This document shows, piece after piece, positions 8,269 through 16,955 of a stretch of 50,065 nt of DNA. The notes beneath the pieces are model-generated. The model saw only the letters and a program-made list of their open reading frames with translations. It did no database searches and was not told the DNA's origin. Source of the DNA: Fimimonas sp963619835 (GTDB taxonomy: Bacteria > Bacillota > Clostridia > Christensenellales > CAG-314); NCBI GenBank assembly GCA_963619835.1, contig CAVEYD010000005.1, forward strand, positions 1-50,065, read 5' to 3'. The position numbers and the translations under genes were made by a program. Within the stretch, counting starts at the first letter, position 1; each line of letters starts with the position of its first letter.

Positions 8269-9918
8269 TTATTTTCCTTTCCAACCACTTGCAGTGAAAT
8301 AGTTAGACAAGCCGTTGAAATATTCTTGAGCGGTTTCGCCTTTTGCAAAACGAGACAACACATCTGTACTTTGCGTGTTTCCGTTTTTGCTCATCCAACA
8401 CCAACTTGTTTCAAAATCGAAATAGCCACTGTTGTTGATTACATAATCAATAGATGATACAGGATAGTAGACATCGGCATTCTTCTTCATCTTATAAATG
8501 CTTTGTCCGTAATAAGAGCACTTTGCAAGTTGGTCGTCTGCTATTGTGTAGTTGAGCGAACGTGTTACAGAAGTAGCTATTGTAAAGTTGGCAAGTTGTT
8601 TGTTTGTGTGTACAAATTGCAAGAAAAGTTTGGCAACGTCAAGATGTTCACTGTTGGCGTTGATAAAGCAGTAACTGTTGTTTTGCGATACGAGTGTTTG
8701 CTTGGTGTAACCTTGATCGGCAGATGCCTTGGGTACCGGCATGAAACCAAATTTACGTGTAGCTTTGGTTTGATCGGGATTGCGTTTTGCAACAAGTTCG
8801 AAATCGGATGAAGCTTCGTTTTCCCACCATACACCGTCAATAAGCATTGCATACACAGTAGAACCGTTTTTGTACTTACCTGTAACAAAGTTTGTTTGTG
8901 CTTGACGGAATCCGTTTCCGTTGATAATGCTTCCGCTGTAATTATCTGTACTTCCAAGTATTACGTTTTCCAAAAAGTTTAATGCGTAATATTTACCGGC
9001 TTGTTTTTGCAACAAATATCCGTTTGAGGAATTGATCTCGGTAGCTTCGATAACCGGTTCGTCGCCATCAAATGAAGTGATAATGTTTGCCGTACCACTA
9101 AATGTGCTGTTGAGCGACATTTTGTCAAGACCTTCGTAGTTAGACCACAAATTGGCAAGCATACGTTGAACATACTGCACTCCTCCCGCGTAAGAAAACG
9201 GAACTGTGCCTGTGCTTGCAATACCATACAGCATTTCATTAAATTGTTCGTATGTTTCGGGCAATCCGTCGTCGTCTGTACCGGCAATGCCATCCAAGCC
9301 AACACTCTTTTCTCCTGCGCCACCGAATACACCGGACTTGTTAAAGTACCAATTGTTTTCTTCAAACAAGTCTACATCGTAAAACATGCCGTAAATGCCG
9401 TCATAGAAAGGAATAGCATAGTACTTGCCGTCTTTTGCGGTAAGATATTGCTTCCAAGAAGATTGAAGCTTTCCTTCGATGGTGCCTTCATCGGCACTAA
9501 CACCGAATTCCGTCGGAAAAGCACCGGTAACTATATCAGAGATGTCGGCAAGTTTACCCTTGTTGACAAACGAATAGTAATCGACCATTTCGGTAAAATA
9601 CACGTCGTACTTCAACGAATCGTTTACGATCGTATCTCCGCCCAACTGCTTGTTGCCTATGGTGTTAACATAAACACCGGTTTTGTCGCCAAACTTAGTG
9701 TTGGCATACAATGCTTCAAACTCGGCTTTAGATTGTTTTATCCAATCGGTGCCAATACCACCGTCGTATGTGGCAACGTTCAAAATAAGTTTGCCACTCT
9801 TTTTAGCGTCGTCCAGTTCCTTATCTCCGCTGCCACCGTCACAAGCGACAAACATTGTCGTAAGTGCAACAGATAGCAATACGATAAGCAAAACAAATGC
9901 AATTTTTCTTGTTTTCAT
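8269..9918 (-). CDS. Extracellular sugar-binding lipoprotein (MalE-type, CUT1 family)
   Basis: 549 residues. The start has a basic n-region (MKTRK), a hydrophobic core and a lipobox FVAC with Cys26, so it is a lipid-anchored surface protein. The mature part has the two-lobed family 1 binding-protein look: early FEALYANTKFGDKTG, then YDVYFTEMVDYYSFV, YYAIPFYDGIYGMFYDVDLFEENNWY, and later AKLFLQFVHTNK. Its length is at the upper end for the family. The ATG follows AAAGGAG. It lies 95 nt after the beta-mannosidase gene and 100 nt before two permeases, so it should deliver an oligosaccharide to that channel. The ligand is unknown. Confidence 0.92.
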   Translation of the reverse strand: MKTRKIAFVLLIVLLSVALTTMFVACDGGSGDKELDDAKKSGKLILNVATYDGGIGTDWIKQSKAEFEALYANTKFGDKTGVYVNTIGNKQLGGDTIVNDSLKYDVYFTEMVDYYSFVNKGKLADISDIVTGAFPTEFGVSADEGTIEGKLQSSWKQYLTAKDGKYYAIPFYDGIYGMFYDVDLFEENNWYFNKSGVFGGAGEKSVGLDGIAGTDDDGLPETYEQFNEMLYGIASTGTVPFSYAGGVQYVQRMLANLWSNYEGLDKMSLNSTFSGTANIITSFDGDEPVIEATEINSSNGYLLQKQAGKYYALNFLENVILGSTDNYSGSIINGNGFRQAQTNFVTGKYKNGSTVYAMLIDGVWWENEASSDFELVAKRNPDQTKATRKFGFMPVPKASADQGYTKQTLVSQNNSYCFINANSEHLDVAKLFLQFVHTNKQLANFTIATSVTRSLNYTIADDQLAKCSYYGQSIYKMKKNADVYYPVSSIDYVINNSGYFDFETSWCWMSKNGNTQSTDVLSRFAKGETAQEYFNGLSNYFTASGWKGK

Positions 9919-9955
9919 TTTAATGTCTCCTTTATACTGCTTAAAACTTAATTAG

Positions 9956-9977
9956 TTTTCGACTTGCAAGCCGAAAA
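9956..9977. promoter_or_regulatory. 22-bp near-perfect palindrome upstream of the binding-protein gene
   Basis: Arms TTTTCG and CGAAAA flank a perfect core CTTGCAAG, with only one mismatched pair (9962/9971). It sits 38 bp before the lipoprotein ATG and 37 bp after the beta-mannosidase stop. The symmetry and size fit a LacI- or GntR-type operator as well as an mRNA hairpin; no T run follows, so a terminator is unlikely. No LacI-type regulator gene is in the window, so the cognate protein is unknown. Confidence 0.4.
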
Positions 9978-10013
9978 TGTGCAATAGTTTGTTCCAATTA
10001 TTTAACTGCCAAT

Positions 10014-12473
10014 CTACCTTGTAGCTTTGGCAAAATCATCAACAATTACTTTGTTTACGTCAAACGGCTCGTCACTCGATACGTTTATCACTTTTGTTTC
10101 GCCTGCTTGTACATCGATATAGTTATCGTCGTAGCGATACTTGTAGTTGTCGACAAAATGTACAAACACACCTTTTGCAAATTTGTTTGCCTTAACGGTA
10201 ACTGTTGCATGCATCTTGTCTATTTGTTGAGTTGTTACAACATAGTCGCTATCAAATGTGCAATCACTCCACATGCTCGGAGAATAAACATTTGTATATT
10301 CTTGTCCGCCAAGTGTGTAATTTATGTACAAATACTCGTTTGCTTTACAATTTAAGTCGGTAGCAATTTTTTGCGCACTGTTAGACAGTTTGCTTATGTT
10401 AGCCGTTTTTGTGCACAATGTTTTGCCGTCAAGCGTTCTCACTCCGTACACGATATCTATATCTACTGGTGCAACTCCATCGTTAACTACCACAAGTTCC
10501 GTTTGATCTTTGGCATTTTGTGTAAATGTTACAAGTACTGTTTTGTAGCTACGCTTCATTTGATAGTACACTTGCTTCGGTTCGCAATAGTAGTCTACCG
10601 TTGCCCACGTGCCTTGTGGCCAAATATCGCTGTACATCCAATTCATAAATCCTGACGAAATGCCTTTGTTGCTGCGAGTAAACTCCGCTTCGGCACGCAT
10701 ACCTTCGGCATGTGCAGTCATTCCCTTGAATGTAAAATCTGTAAGACTTTTTGTTTTACCATACAGTGTTTCGGCATAATATAGTTCGCGGTCCGCAAAT
10801 GTCATAGCGGAAATACCGTACGGGTTTTTCATCAAACGATCGTCCCAAAGATCGTTCATCGGCCACAACTTGTCTGAAGGATAAATTTTGGTTGTTGTTT
10901 CCACACTGTTGGGCCCCATAAGTGCCGCCTCGGAAACAAACGGAACAATATCTTTGGCAATTAGACTGCGATACTTGTCCATACCTGCCGACAAAGCACT
11001 TTCAAAAGAGTTGTGATGTGTTTCTCCGCTGGTTGTATCGTTGCCGAGATCTGTCCAACTACAAGGAGATTGTTTTGCAAACGGACGAGTGCGATCCAAG
11101 TTTGTAACGCATCCGCGCATGATAACGTCTGTGAAAAACTCTCCTTTTGTAATGCACAAACCATAGCATCCGGTTTTTTCGTTGCCACCACACCAATAAA
11201 CAAGTGACGGGTGGTTGCGCAAACGTTTTACTTGGTACTCTACTTCGGCAAGAATATTATCTACCCAATCCGGCTTGTCTTCGGGGATATCGGCACAGGC
11301 AAGCATTACGTCTTGCCACACCATTAGTCCAAGTTCGTCGCACAAATCGTAAAAAATGTCTTTTTCGTAAATTCCGCCACCCCATATACGCAACATGTTG
11401 AAGTTGCCTTCTTTGGCAAGCGTTGTAAGTTTACGATATTTTTCATCTTCTACTACTCCGGTGAAACATTCAACTGGAATCCAGTTGCTCCCCTTAACAA
11501 ACACATCTACACCGTTTATTTGCAATTGATAGCCGTACAGCGTGTCTCCCTTGGGTTCTTCCACAAGATTTATGGAACGATAAGCAAATCGTCCACTTTT
11601 TGTAGAAATAATTTTTCCGTCACGTTCCAACTCGACGCGGTAGTTATACAATGGTTGTTTGCCATAACCGGCAGGCCACCACAAATCAGCAGATTTATTT
11701 GTAAAACAAACAAAATTCTTTTTACCTACAACATCGATTGTTTTTTCTTCGGTAGCCTCGGCAAATGGTTTTTCCGAAATATAGAAATGTAGTTTGTCGT
11801 TGAGTTTTTCTTCGTAACTACCTTTTACTTTTGCACCGGAATTATCATAAACGCTGTTTATGTTGTAGTTGAGTTCCACAAACAACGATGCGTTTCCTTT
11901 GTCGTCAGCGACAACAAACACGTCATTTATTTTTTGTTTGCTACCACACTCTATATACACATCGTTCCAAATACCGTAAGCGCAAATTTTTGGTGCCCAG
12001 TCCCAACCGAATTGGCATTGAGCCTTGCGCACGAAAATACGTTCTTTGTTGAATGTTGCGTTGTAACCCGTAGAATCGATTTTGTCCATTGCATTAAGCG
12101 TGCTGTGCATTTCTACAGTCAAATTGTTGTTGCCCTTATGCAATAAATCGCGAATTTCGTAGCGATACTGCAAAAACATATTTTTTGTTGCACCGAGATG
12201 CGTTCCGTTGAGATAAACATCCGCAAACACGTCAATGCCGTCAAACACGACCACTACCGATTCACTATTAAGCAATTCGTCATCTGCAAATATTGTTGTT
12301 TGGTACGTAAAATCACGACGAGCTACCCACTCGACGTCTTTATAATCTAAACCAAAGTAAGGATTTTTTACCAATCCGGCATGATACAAATCTATTGTAA
12401 TGTCACCCGGAACCTGAGCCGCAATTGTCTTATTTTCAAAATTCAATGTCCAATTATTTAGCTTTGCGTGCAT
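10014..12473 (-). CDS. GH2 beta-mannosidase
   Basis: 819 residues, predicted to remove terminal beta-linked mannose. The N-terminus has the beta-mannosidase type of GH2 sandwich (VPGDITIDLYHAGLVKNPYF, then VEWVARRDFTY). The barrel has RIWGGGIYEKDIFYDLCDE, WQDVMLACADIP and NHPSLVYWCGGNE, where Glu432 is the expected acid/base. Glu515 in PFVSEAALMGPNS is the expected nucleophile. No signal peptide, so likely cytoplasmic. ATG start behind GGAG. It is first in the leftward glycan run, driven by the promoter at 12561-12589, with an AraC-type regulator gene diverging upstream. Beta-mannose is the core sugar of N-glycans and also occurs in plant mannans; the sequence does not decide between them. 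Confidence 0.92.
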   Translation of the reverse strand: MHAKLNNWTLNFENKTIAAQVPGDITIDLYHAGLVKNPYFGLDYKDVEWVARRDFTYQTTIFADDELLNSESVVVVFDGIDVFADVYLNGTHLGATKNMFLQYRYEIRDLLHKGNNNLTVEMHSTLNAMDKIDSTGYNATFNKERIFVRKAQCQFGWDWAPKICAYGIWNDVYIECGSKQKINDVFVVADDKGNASLFVELNYNINSVYDNSGAKVKGSYEEKLNDKLHFYISEKPFAEATEEKTIDVVGKKNFVCFTNKSADLWWPAGYGKQPLYNYRVELERDGKIISTKSGRFAYRSINLVEEPKGDTLYGYQLQINGVDVFVKGSNWIPVECFTGVVEDEKYRKLTTLAKEGNFNMLRIWGGGIYEKDIFYDLCDELGLMVWQDVMLACADIPEDKPDWVDNILAEVEYQVKRLRNHPSLVYWCGGNEKTGCYGLCITKGEFFTDVIMRGCVTNLDRTRPFAKQSPCSWTDLGNDTTSGETHHNSFESALSAGMDKYRSLIAKDIVPFVSEAALMGPNSVETTTKIYPSDKLWPMNDLWDDRLMKNPYGISAMTFADRELYYAETLYGKTKSLTDFTFKGMTAHAEGMRAEAEFTRSNKGISSGFMNWMYSDIWPQGTWATVDYYCEPKQVYYQMKRSYKTVLVTFTQNAKDQTELVVVNDGVAPVDIDIVYGVRTLDGKTLCTKTANISKLSNSAQKIATDLNCKANEYLYINYTLGGQEYTNVYSPSMWSDCTFDSDYVVTTQQIDKMHATVTVKANKFAKGVFVHFVDNYKYRYDDNYIDVQAGETKVINVSSDEPFDVNKVIVDDFAKATR

Positions 12474-12560
12474 TTTTTTCTACTCCATGTAAACCATTAT
12501 TAAATAATTTTTTGCACCTTTTGCCGAGCAAAAAATTACACTTATCGATTTTCCAAAATT

Positions 12561-12589
12561 ATTATACCATTTGCAAATATGCTATTCAA
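12561..12589 (-). promoter_or_regulatory. Sigma-A promoter of the beta-mannosidase operon
   Basis: On the minus strand, -35 TTGAAT (12584-12589), a 17-bp spacer and a consensus -10 TATAAT (12561-12566). The start codon is about 85 nt downstream. Confidence 0.75.
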
Positions 12590-12594
12590 TATTA

Positions 12595-12630
12595 TTTTGT
12601 TTCATTTTTATATTGTTTTGTATCATTTTT
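12595..12630. promoter_or_regulatory. Direct repeat, candidate AraC-family activator site
   Basis: Two 15-bp units, TTTTGTTTCATTTTT (12595-12609) and TTTTGTATCATTTTT (12616-12630), match at 14 of 15 positions and repeat every 21 bp, two helical turns. They begin 5 bp upstream of the -35 box of the beta-mannosidase promoter. A tandem site on one DNA face abutting -35 is the classic layout for an AraC-type activator touching RNA polymerase, and such a gene starts 132 bp away. The low-complexity T runs are a caution. Confidence 0.55.
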
Positions 12631-12761
12631 GGGATGTTTTTGGTTGACTTTGTGGTTATTTCGTAGCACAATTGATACATAAATATAGTAAACGTCATCG
12701 TCAAAACGCAAAGAACAGTGTAATTGTCTATGTGCAGTAAAATGTTTCTAACGGGGAAAAT

Positions 12762-13595
12762 ATGATAAAAAAATACTTTATTGAAAATTTAACACCATAC
12801 CAAAGACAAAACAGCCACATGACCGCCCAATTTTGCATCAACACCGGTAACTACATGCTATTGCACAGCCACGAGGACTATTGGGAATTTTACGTGGTGA
12901 CCGATGGCATTGTGGAAAATCATATCAACGACCAACTACACACTTACACGCCGGGCACAATGTTTTACTGTACAACAAAAGACGTACATTACCTAACTAC
13001 ACGAGGAAAAAAATCTACAAGATATATCAATTTTACAGTAGAAGAAAAAACTTTACTAACAATGCTCGCACCTTTTTCCGACAACGTGCTTGAAAAAATG
13101 TACAAAAATGACCGCAGTTACACGCTAAATACCGAAACCGTTTCTCAAATAGAAGCAACATTGCACACACTTAACCTCTTGCCACTTGACGATTTTGAAA
13201 CGGCCAACGATATATTGCTTGCCAAGATTATGTTTTTTGTACAAATTGTGGCAACCGAGATACAAAACGACGAACCAAGAAACGACCCTTTGTGGGTACA
13301 AATGTTAGGTGAGTTGCGACTTTCGGAAGATTTTTTGACATACACGGTAGAAGACTTGTGCAACAAGTTGAATTATTCGCGAGTACAACTAAATCGACTG
13401 TTTAACGCAAGGTATAATATGTCACCGCATGAGTACTTGCTTTCCAACAAATTGCTCTATGCGCAAAACTTGCTTAACAACACCGACTTGAGTACCACCG
13501 AAATTGCCAATGCGGTCGGTTATTCCAACTTGGCGCAATTCAATGTTGTGTTTAAAAATAAGTTTGGCGTAACACCCGGACAATACAGAAAATAA
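12762..13595 (+). CDS. AraC-family transcriptional regulator with N-terminal cupin sensor
   Basis: 277 residues. The N-terminal half looks like a cupin ligand-binding domain (YMLLHSHEDYWEFYVVTDG, YTPGTMFYC). The last 100 residues hold the AraC double helix-turn-helix: YTVEDLCNKLNYSRVQLNRLF, then the family hallmark STTEIANAVGYSNLAQFNVVFKNKFGVTPGQYRK, with normal length and end. ATG start behind GGGGAAAA. It diverges from the beta-mannosidase operon and very likely activates it in response to an imported sugar; the 21-bp direct repeat at 12595-12630 is the candidate site. No clear promoter of its own was found in the 288-bp divergent spacer. Confidence 0.93.
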   Translation: MIKKYFIENLTPYQRQNSHMTAQFCINTGNYMLLHSHEDYWEFYVVTDGIVENHINDQLHTYTPGTMFYCTTKDVHYLTTRGKKSTRYINFTVEEKTLLTMLAPFSDNVLEKMYKNDRSYTLNTETVSQIEATLHTLNLLPLDDFETANDILLAKIMFFVQIVATEIQNDEPRNDPLWVQMLGELRLSEDFLTYTVEDLCNKLNYSRVQLNRLFNARYNMSPHEYLLSNKLLYAQNLLNNTDLSTTEIANAVGYSNLAQFNVVFKNKFGVTPGQYRK

Positions 13596-13628
13596 AAACT
13601 AAAAATTAAATTAAACATGCAACAAAAA

Positions 13629-13668
13629 AACGCACCATAGCGACAAAACTCTATGATGCGTTTTATTT
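13629..13668. terminator. Bidirectional intrinsic terminator between araC-type gene and YesL-like operon
   Basis: Stem AACGCA-CATAG paired with CTATG-TGCGTT (one mismatch) around a short loop, followed by TTATTTT on the plus strand and an A run on the other side. It sits between two convergent genes, so it can end both transcripts. Confidence 0.75.
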
Positions 13669-13717
13669 TAAAGATTATATTTTTCCTAACTTCTACTACA
13701 CCGCAAAGGCCATTACA

Positions 13718-14551
13718 TTATAGACGCCAAATGCCTTTATCTACCACTTCAGGATAAGATTGTTTGTTTATAAGTTTGTCAAAATACGAATAACTTACAA
13801 GCTGCCACAACAACACAAACAGGGGCAGCAACAGTACAACAAAGACTACTATACATATACAACGCACAGCGACAAGTCCTATTAGGTCAAACGCCACCAC
13901 GCTTGCAAACAATACACAAAACAGCCATGTTATGAAAGGCGCTTTAACATAAAAGATGAACGAATTGGAAATGTTTTTGCCAAGCTTTATGCTGTACATG
14001 GTCGAGGCGGACATCATCCAAATTTCCGTCGGCAAAACGACTATCGCCAATACTCCGAGCGGCAAGTAAGATAAAAGCCCACCGTTGGCAGTTTCTGCAA
14101 ATACAAGATAGATTTTGAGTAAACTTGCAACGACTCCGCACAGACAAAAAGTAAGCCAATTTTGTTTGATTCCGCTATTAAAGTCACCGACAAAAAACAA
14201 CGGCTCTGCCCAAATCATTTGTCTTGTAACACGCACTGCGCCCGACAGTCCGATGCAAACAATCACGTAACAAGGTATGTCAACCAGTGCTTCGATGAGT
14301 TTCAACCATGACGATTGTCCACTGTATGCCGCATTGTCGATTATGCCATCCGCCAGCTGTTGCGAAAGTCCTTGTTGCACTGTATCGCACACGGCAGATA
14401 CGGCAAGTAAAGGCAAGCAAAAGGCAAACAGTATGCACCCAAGCAAAAGTAATTTTTGCCAATACAGTTTCAAACAATCAAAAAATACTTCTTTTCTGTT
14501 GTGCGGAAGATTCTGTTCGGAAAAATCCGTTTTTGCTACCTTTTGTTTCAT
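13718..14551 (-). CDS. YesL/DUF624-like multi-spanning membrane protein
   Basis: 277 residues with about six hydrophobic segments (roughly residues 33-55, 92-112, 132-152, 160-180, 205-225 and 228-250). The RQMIWAEPLFFVGDFNSGIKQNW loop resembles DUF624/YesL proteins, which usually sit in polysaccharide-use loci and have no proven function. Its ATG overlaps the stop of the preceding gene by 4 nt, so it is translationally coupled and is last in the four-gene operon that begins with the ATPase at 16283. A role in glycan transport is inferred only from context. Confidence 0.6.
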   Translation of the reverse strand: MKQKVAKTDFSEQNLPHNRKEVFFDCLKLYWQKLLLLGCILFAFCLPLLAVSAVCDTVQQGLSQQLADGIIDNAAYSGQSSWLKLIEALVDIPCYVIVCIGLSGAVRVTRQMIWAEPLFFVGDFNSGIKQNWLTFCLCGVVASLLKIYLVFAETANGGLLSYLPLGVLAIVVLPTEIWMMSASTMYSIKLGKNISNSFIFYVKAPFITWLFCVLFASVVAFDLIGLVAVRCICIVVFVVLLLPLFVLLWQLVSYSYFDKLINKQSYPEVVDKGIWRL

Positions 14552-15102
14552 CTTTTCACCAATTCTTTCAACAGTTCAACTGCAATTGCATCTGTCGATT
14601 TTTCGTTAAATTCGCCTGCATGAATAGAGTTTTTGCACAAAAAAACGTAATACGTGTCTTCTTTTTCGTTACCGAGCACCGACTGCGACAATGCAATTCC
14701 GTAGCGCACACCTTCCAACGTGAAAGTTGTCGCAACTGTTTCAATAGAAGAAATATCACAAAAATTGTTGCCGAATACAGAAATAATCGTCTGCGCTTGT
14801 TCTTTCGTAAGTACACATAAATCGCAAGAATTACGACCGAATGCATCGTAATAAGTAATCAAATAACTTTCGTCGGGCATATTTTGCACGTCTACCTTAC
14901 GAATATCTGCCGTTACCGATTGCGTAATTACGTTTTTTATGTTGTTTACACTGTCTGACCAACCGACAAACACAGAAATCGTTTCTTTTTCGGTAGGTTC
15001 AACAACAGCCGAAATAACCCAAACCCACACAAAAATTGCAATAACAGCCCAAGCAAGATACACATACCATTTATCAAGAGTGCGAGAAAATTTATTGTTC
15101 AT
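14548..15102 (-). CDS. Membrane-anchored extracytoplasmic protein of unknown function
   Basis: 184 residues from the ATG at 15100-15102, chosen because GAGGTG lies just ahead and the position overlaps the end of the preceding gene by 11 nt; a longer in-frame start would overlap it far more. One membrane segment (about residues 13-35) is followed by an outside domain of about 145 residues, with ETISVFVGWSD, NSCDLCVLTKEQAQTI and TYYVFLCKNS. The pattern (a beta strand, then a DLCVL element followed by a helix) faintly recalls a shortened sugar-binding-protein lobe, but I cannot assign a family. Third gene of the ATPase operon. Confidence 0.65.
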   Translation of the reverse strand: MNNKFSRTLDKWYVYLAWAVIAIFVWVWVISAVVEPTEKETISVFVGWSDSVNNIKNVITQSVTADIRKVDVQNMPDESYLITYYDAFGRNSCDLCVLTKEQAQTIISVFGNNFCDISSIETVATTFTLEGVRYGIALSQSVLGNEKEDTYYVFLCKNSIHAGEFNEKSTDAIAVELLKELVKR

Positions 15103-15568
15103 CTTGCACCTCGATTTTACACACAAACCCATCCGCAACAGACAACACCACTGCGGTATCGTTAGACAAACTACAACAGTCAATCAAATAATACTTACGC
15201 GTGTCGTTTGCAAGCATAACAACATCGGCAACGACGTTTTTGCGAACTGTCACATTTTTTTGCACACTTTGTACCACTCCGCTAACAATTGTTTGTGGCA
15301 TGGCAAGCGATTTGACAAATAGATTACGATATGCCGTTAGCACAAGTACATCCGTAAACAACTTGTAGATTACAAACCAACCGCCGCCAACACTCAAAAT
15401 ACAGTTAACGACAATCATCCATACATAATTTTGCGGAGTTGCGACAAAACACAAAGCTACACATATTACAACAATAGCAACTGCAACAATAGTTATCACC
15501 ATTGTTTGCTTTTTTAACTCGCACTTAACATTGTCAAGTTTTGTGCGATCAATCAATGTCGTAATCAT
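15092..15568 (-). CDS. Small two-segment membrane protein of unknown function
   Basis: 158 residues. A basic N-terminus is followed by two hydrophobic segments (about residues 23-44 and 48-69) and then a predicted soluble domain with many Val residues (VSGVVQSVQKNVTVRKNVVADVV), which looks beta-rich. ATG start behind AAGGAG; it overlaps the end of the ATPase gene by 20 nt and the next gene by 11 nt, so it is made together with them. Not recognised as a named family. Confidence 0.65.
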   Translation of the reverse strand: MITTLIDRTKLDNVKCELKKQTMVITIVAVAIVVICVALCFVATPQNYVWMIVVNCILSVGGGWFVIYKLFTDVLVLTAYRNLFVKSLAMPQTIVSGVVQSVQKNVTVRKNVVADVVMLANDTRKYYLIDCCSLSNDTAVVLSVADGFVCKIEVQDEQ

Positions 15569-16283
15569 TTACACTCCTTGCGGCTTTAATTAGAGGATGC
15601 TCGCTTGCGGCAACGTCCTTCGGCGTACCCGACAACACGATTTTGCCGCTGTCCAACACAAAGATTTTGTCGGCAATAGCAAACGCTTCGGAAATATCGT
15701 GTGTAACGTACACAACAGTACAGCCGACCTGACGCAAAGTGTCGCTAATCAACTTTCGTATCTCGGGGCGTTTTTGTGCATCGACATTGCTTAAAGGCTC
15801 ATCAAGTAAACACACTGACGGATTTTTTACAACTGCTCTTGCCAAAGCCACCAACTGTTGCTGACCGCCGGACAATTCCTTGGGACGACGTACCAAGTAG
15901 TTGCCAAGTCCCAATTTTGCGCAAACATCTTTTACGCGAACGATAATTTCGTCTCGGCCTGCGTTCATTGCTTTTAAAGGAAAGGCAACGTTGTCAAAAA
16001 CCGACAGATGCGGATATAGCAAATACTTTTGCGACACAAGTGAAATATTTTTATCTATGGCGGACAAATCAAGAGCATCAATGCCATCAAACAAAATGTC
16101 GCCCTCGTAGTCTACTGCATCGCAAATAGCAGAAAGCAATGTGGTCTTTCCGCTGCCCGAGGCTCCAACCACTACATTAAATGTTCCCGTTTCAAACTGA
16201 GCAGAAACATCGTCAAGCGCAACCGTTGTTTGCTTTTTTTTGACGTATTTAACCGTAAGATTTTTTATATCTATGTTGCCCAT
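15549..16283 (-). CDS. ABC transporter ATPase (short, MalK-like core without C-terminal domain)
   Basis: 244 residues with all ABC motifs in order: Walker A GASGSGKTT, Q-loop SLVSQKYLLYPHLSV, signature LSGGQQQ, Walker B VCLLDEP, D-loop SNVDA and H-loop THD. It resembles the ATPase domain of sugar/spermidine type importers but ends soon after the core, lacking the roughly 120-residue TOBE regulatory domain of MalK. ATG start after AAGGA. It leads an operon of three membrane proteins but no standard permease or binding protein, while the sugar importer 6 kb away has these but no ATPase. It may serve that importer or form a separate machine with its own operon partners. Confidence 0.92.
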   Translation of the reverse strand: MGNIDIKNLTVKYVKKKQTTVALDDVSAQFETGTFNVVVGASGSGKTTLLSAICDAVDYEGDILFDGIDALDLSAIDKNISLVSQKYLLYPHLSVFDNVAFPLKAMNAGRDEIIVRVKDVCAKLGLGNYLVRRPKELSGGQQQLVALARAVVKNPSVCLLDEPLSNVDAQKRPEIRKLISDTLRQVGCTVVYVTHDISEAFAIADKIFVLDSGKIVLSGTPKDVAASEHPLIKAARSVNDYDID

Positions 16284-16445
16284 GGCTATATTTCCTTCGT
16301 TAATTACAATTTACATGTTTTTTACGTAATTCTAATGCTTTTTACATAAAAATAAATTTGTAAAAAATTTTTTGACTACTTATTATCCGTCAATGCATCG
16401 CTTTATTTTGCTTTTATTGCACATAAAACCGCTTTTATTTAGCGA

Positions 16446-16474
16446 ATTATATCATACAAATCTAAATTATTCAA
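16446..16474 (-). promoter_or_regulatory. Sigma-A promoter of the ATPase/YesL operon
   Basis: On the minus strand, -35 TTGAAT, a 17-bp spacer ending in TGA, and a consensus -10 TATAAT (16446-16451). The start codon is about 160 nt downstream. I see no terminator hairpin or riboswitch motif in the leader (16284-16445), which is AT-rich with repeated AATAAAAGC-like words. From 16475 to 16622 nothing further is recognisable. Confidence 0.75.
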
Positions 16475-16622
16475 CCGTATTGAACCAAGTACAAAACCTT
16501 CGATAATCAAAAAAGCTAACCATTGGCTTTATATATTGATCACCAACACAACCAATTAAGTTCCGAGAAAAACACACATAGATATAAAAAATCAGCCACT
16601 CCGCAAAAGAAGTGACTGAAAA

Positions 16623-16699
16623 TGGCCTGCCTGAGACGATTCGAACGTCCGACACCCGCCTTAGGAGGGCGGTGCTCTATCCTACTGAGCTACAAGCAG
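16623..16699 (-). tRNA. tRNA-Arg(CCT)
   Basis: A complete cloverleaf on the minus strand. The acceptor stem CTGCTTG pairs with CAGGCAG (one G-U), the anticodon stem CCGCC/GGCGG encloses loop CTCCTAA, giving anticodon CCT for AGG codons, and the T-loop is TTCGAAT. The 3' CCA is encoded after a G discriminator. Confidence 0.95.
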
Positions 16700-16708
16700 A
16701 TATTAGAT

Positions 16709-16737
16709 ATTTTAGCATAAAAAGACATTTATTGCAA
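16709..16737 (-). promoter_or_regulatory. Promoter of tRNA-Arg
   Basis: On the minus strand, -35 TTGCAA, a 17-bp spacer ending in the extended TGC, and -10 TAAAAT (16709-16714), 9 bp before the tRNA 5' end. Confidence 0.65.
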
Positions 16738-16918
16738 TGCTTTTGTACACGTTTGCATAAAGTGTTAATTTTGCATTATAAAAGTATATTCACTTTCAAC
16801 ACAAAAAAACACTTCGACTTTGCCAAATCGTATTTATTTTATTTTGCAATTTTTTTCTATCTCTTAACCTTTTTACATCAACCATCGTTGATTCAATATT
16901 TACTAAATGCAAATAAGA

Positions 16919-16948
16919 AAAGTTGGCACACAAACTTGTACCAACTTT
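16919..16948 (-). terminator. Terminator of tRNA-Thr
   Basis: An 8-bp perfect stem AAAGTTGG/CCAACTTT with a 14-nt loop, followed on the minus strand by a T-rich TTTTCTTATTT. It sits just behind the tRNA-Thr gene. Confidence 0.6.
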
Positions 16949-16955
16949 CATTACG

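Noticed and set aside
9166..9876. 236-codon plus-strand open frame
   Set aside because: It mirrors the binding-protein gene on the other strand; the long opening follows from codon bias of the real gene.
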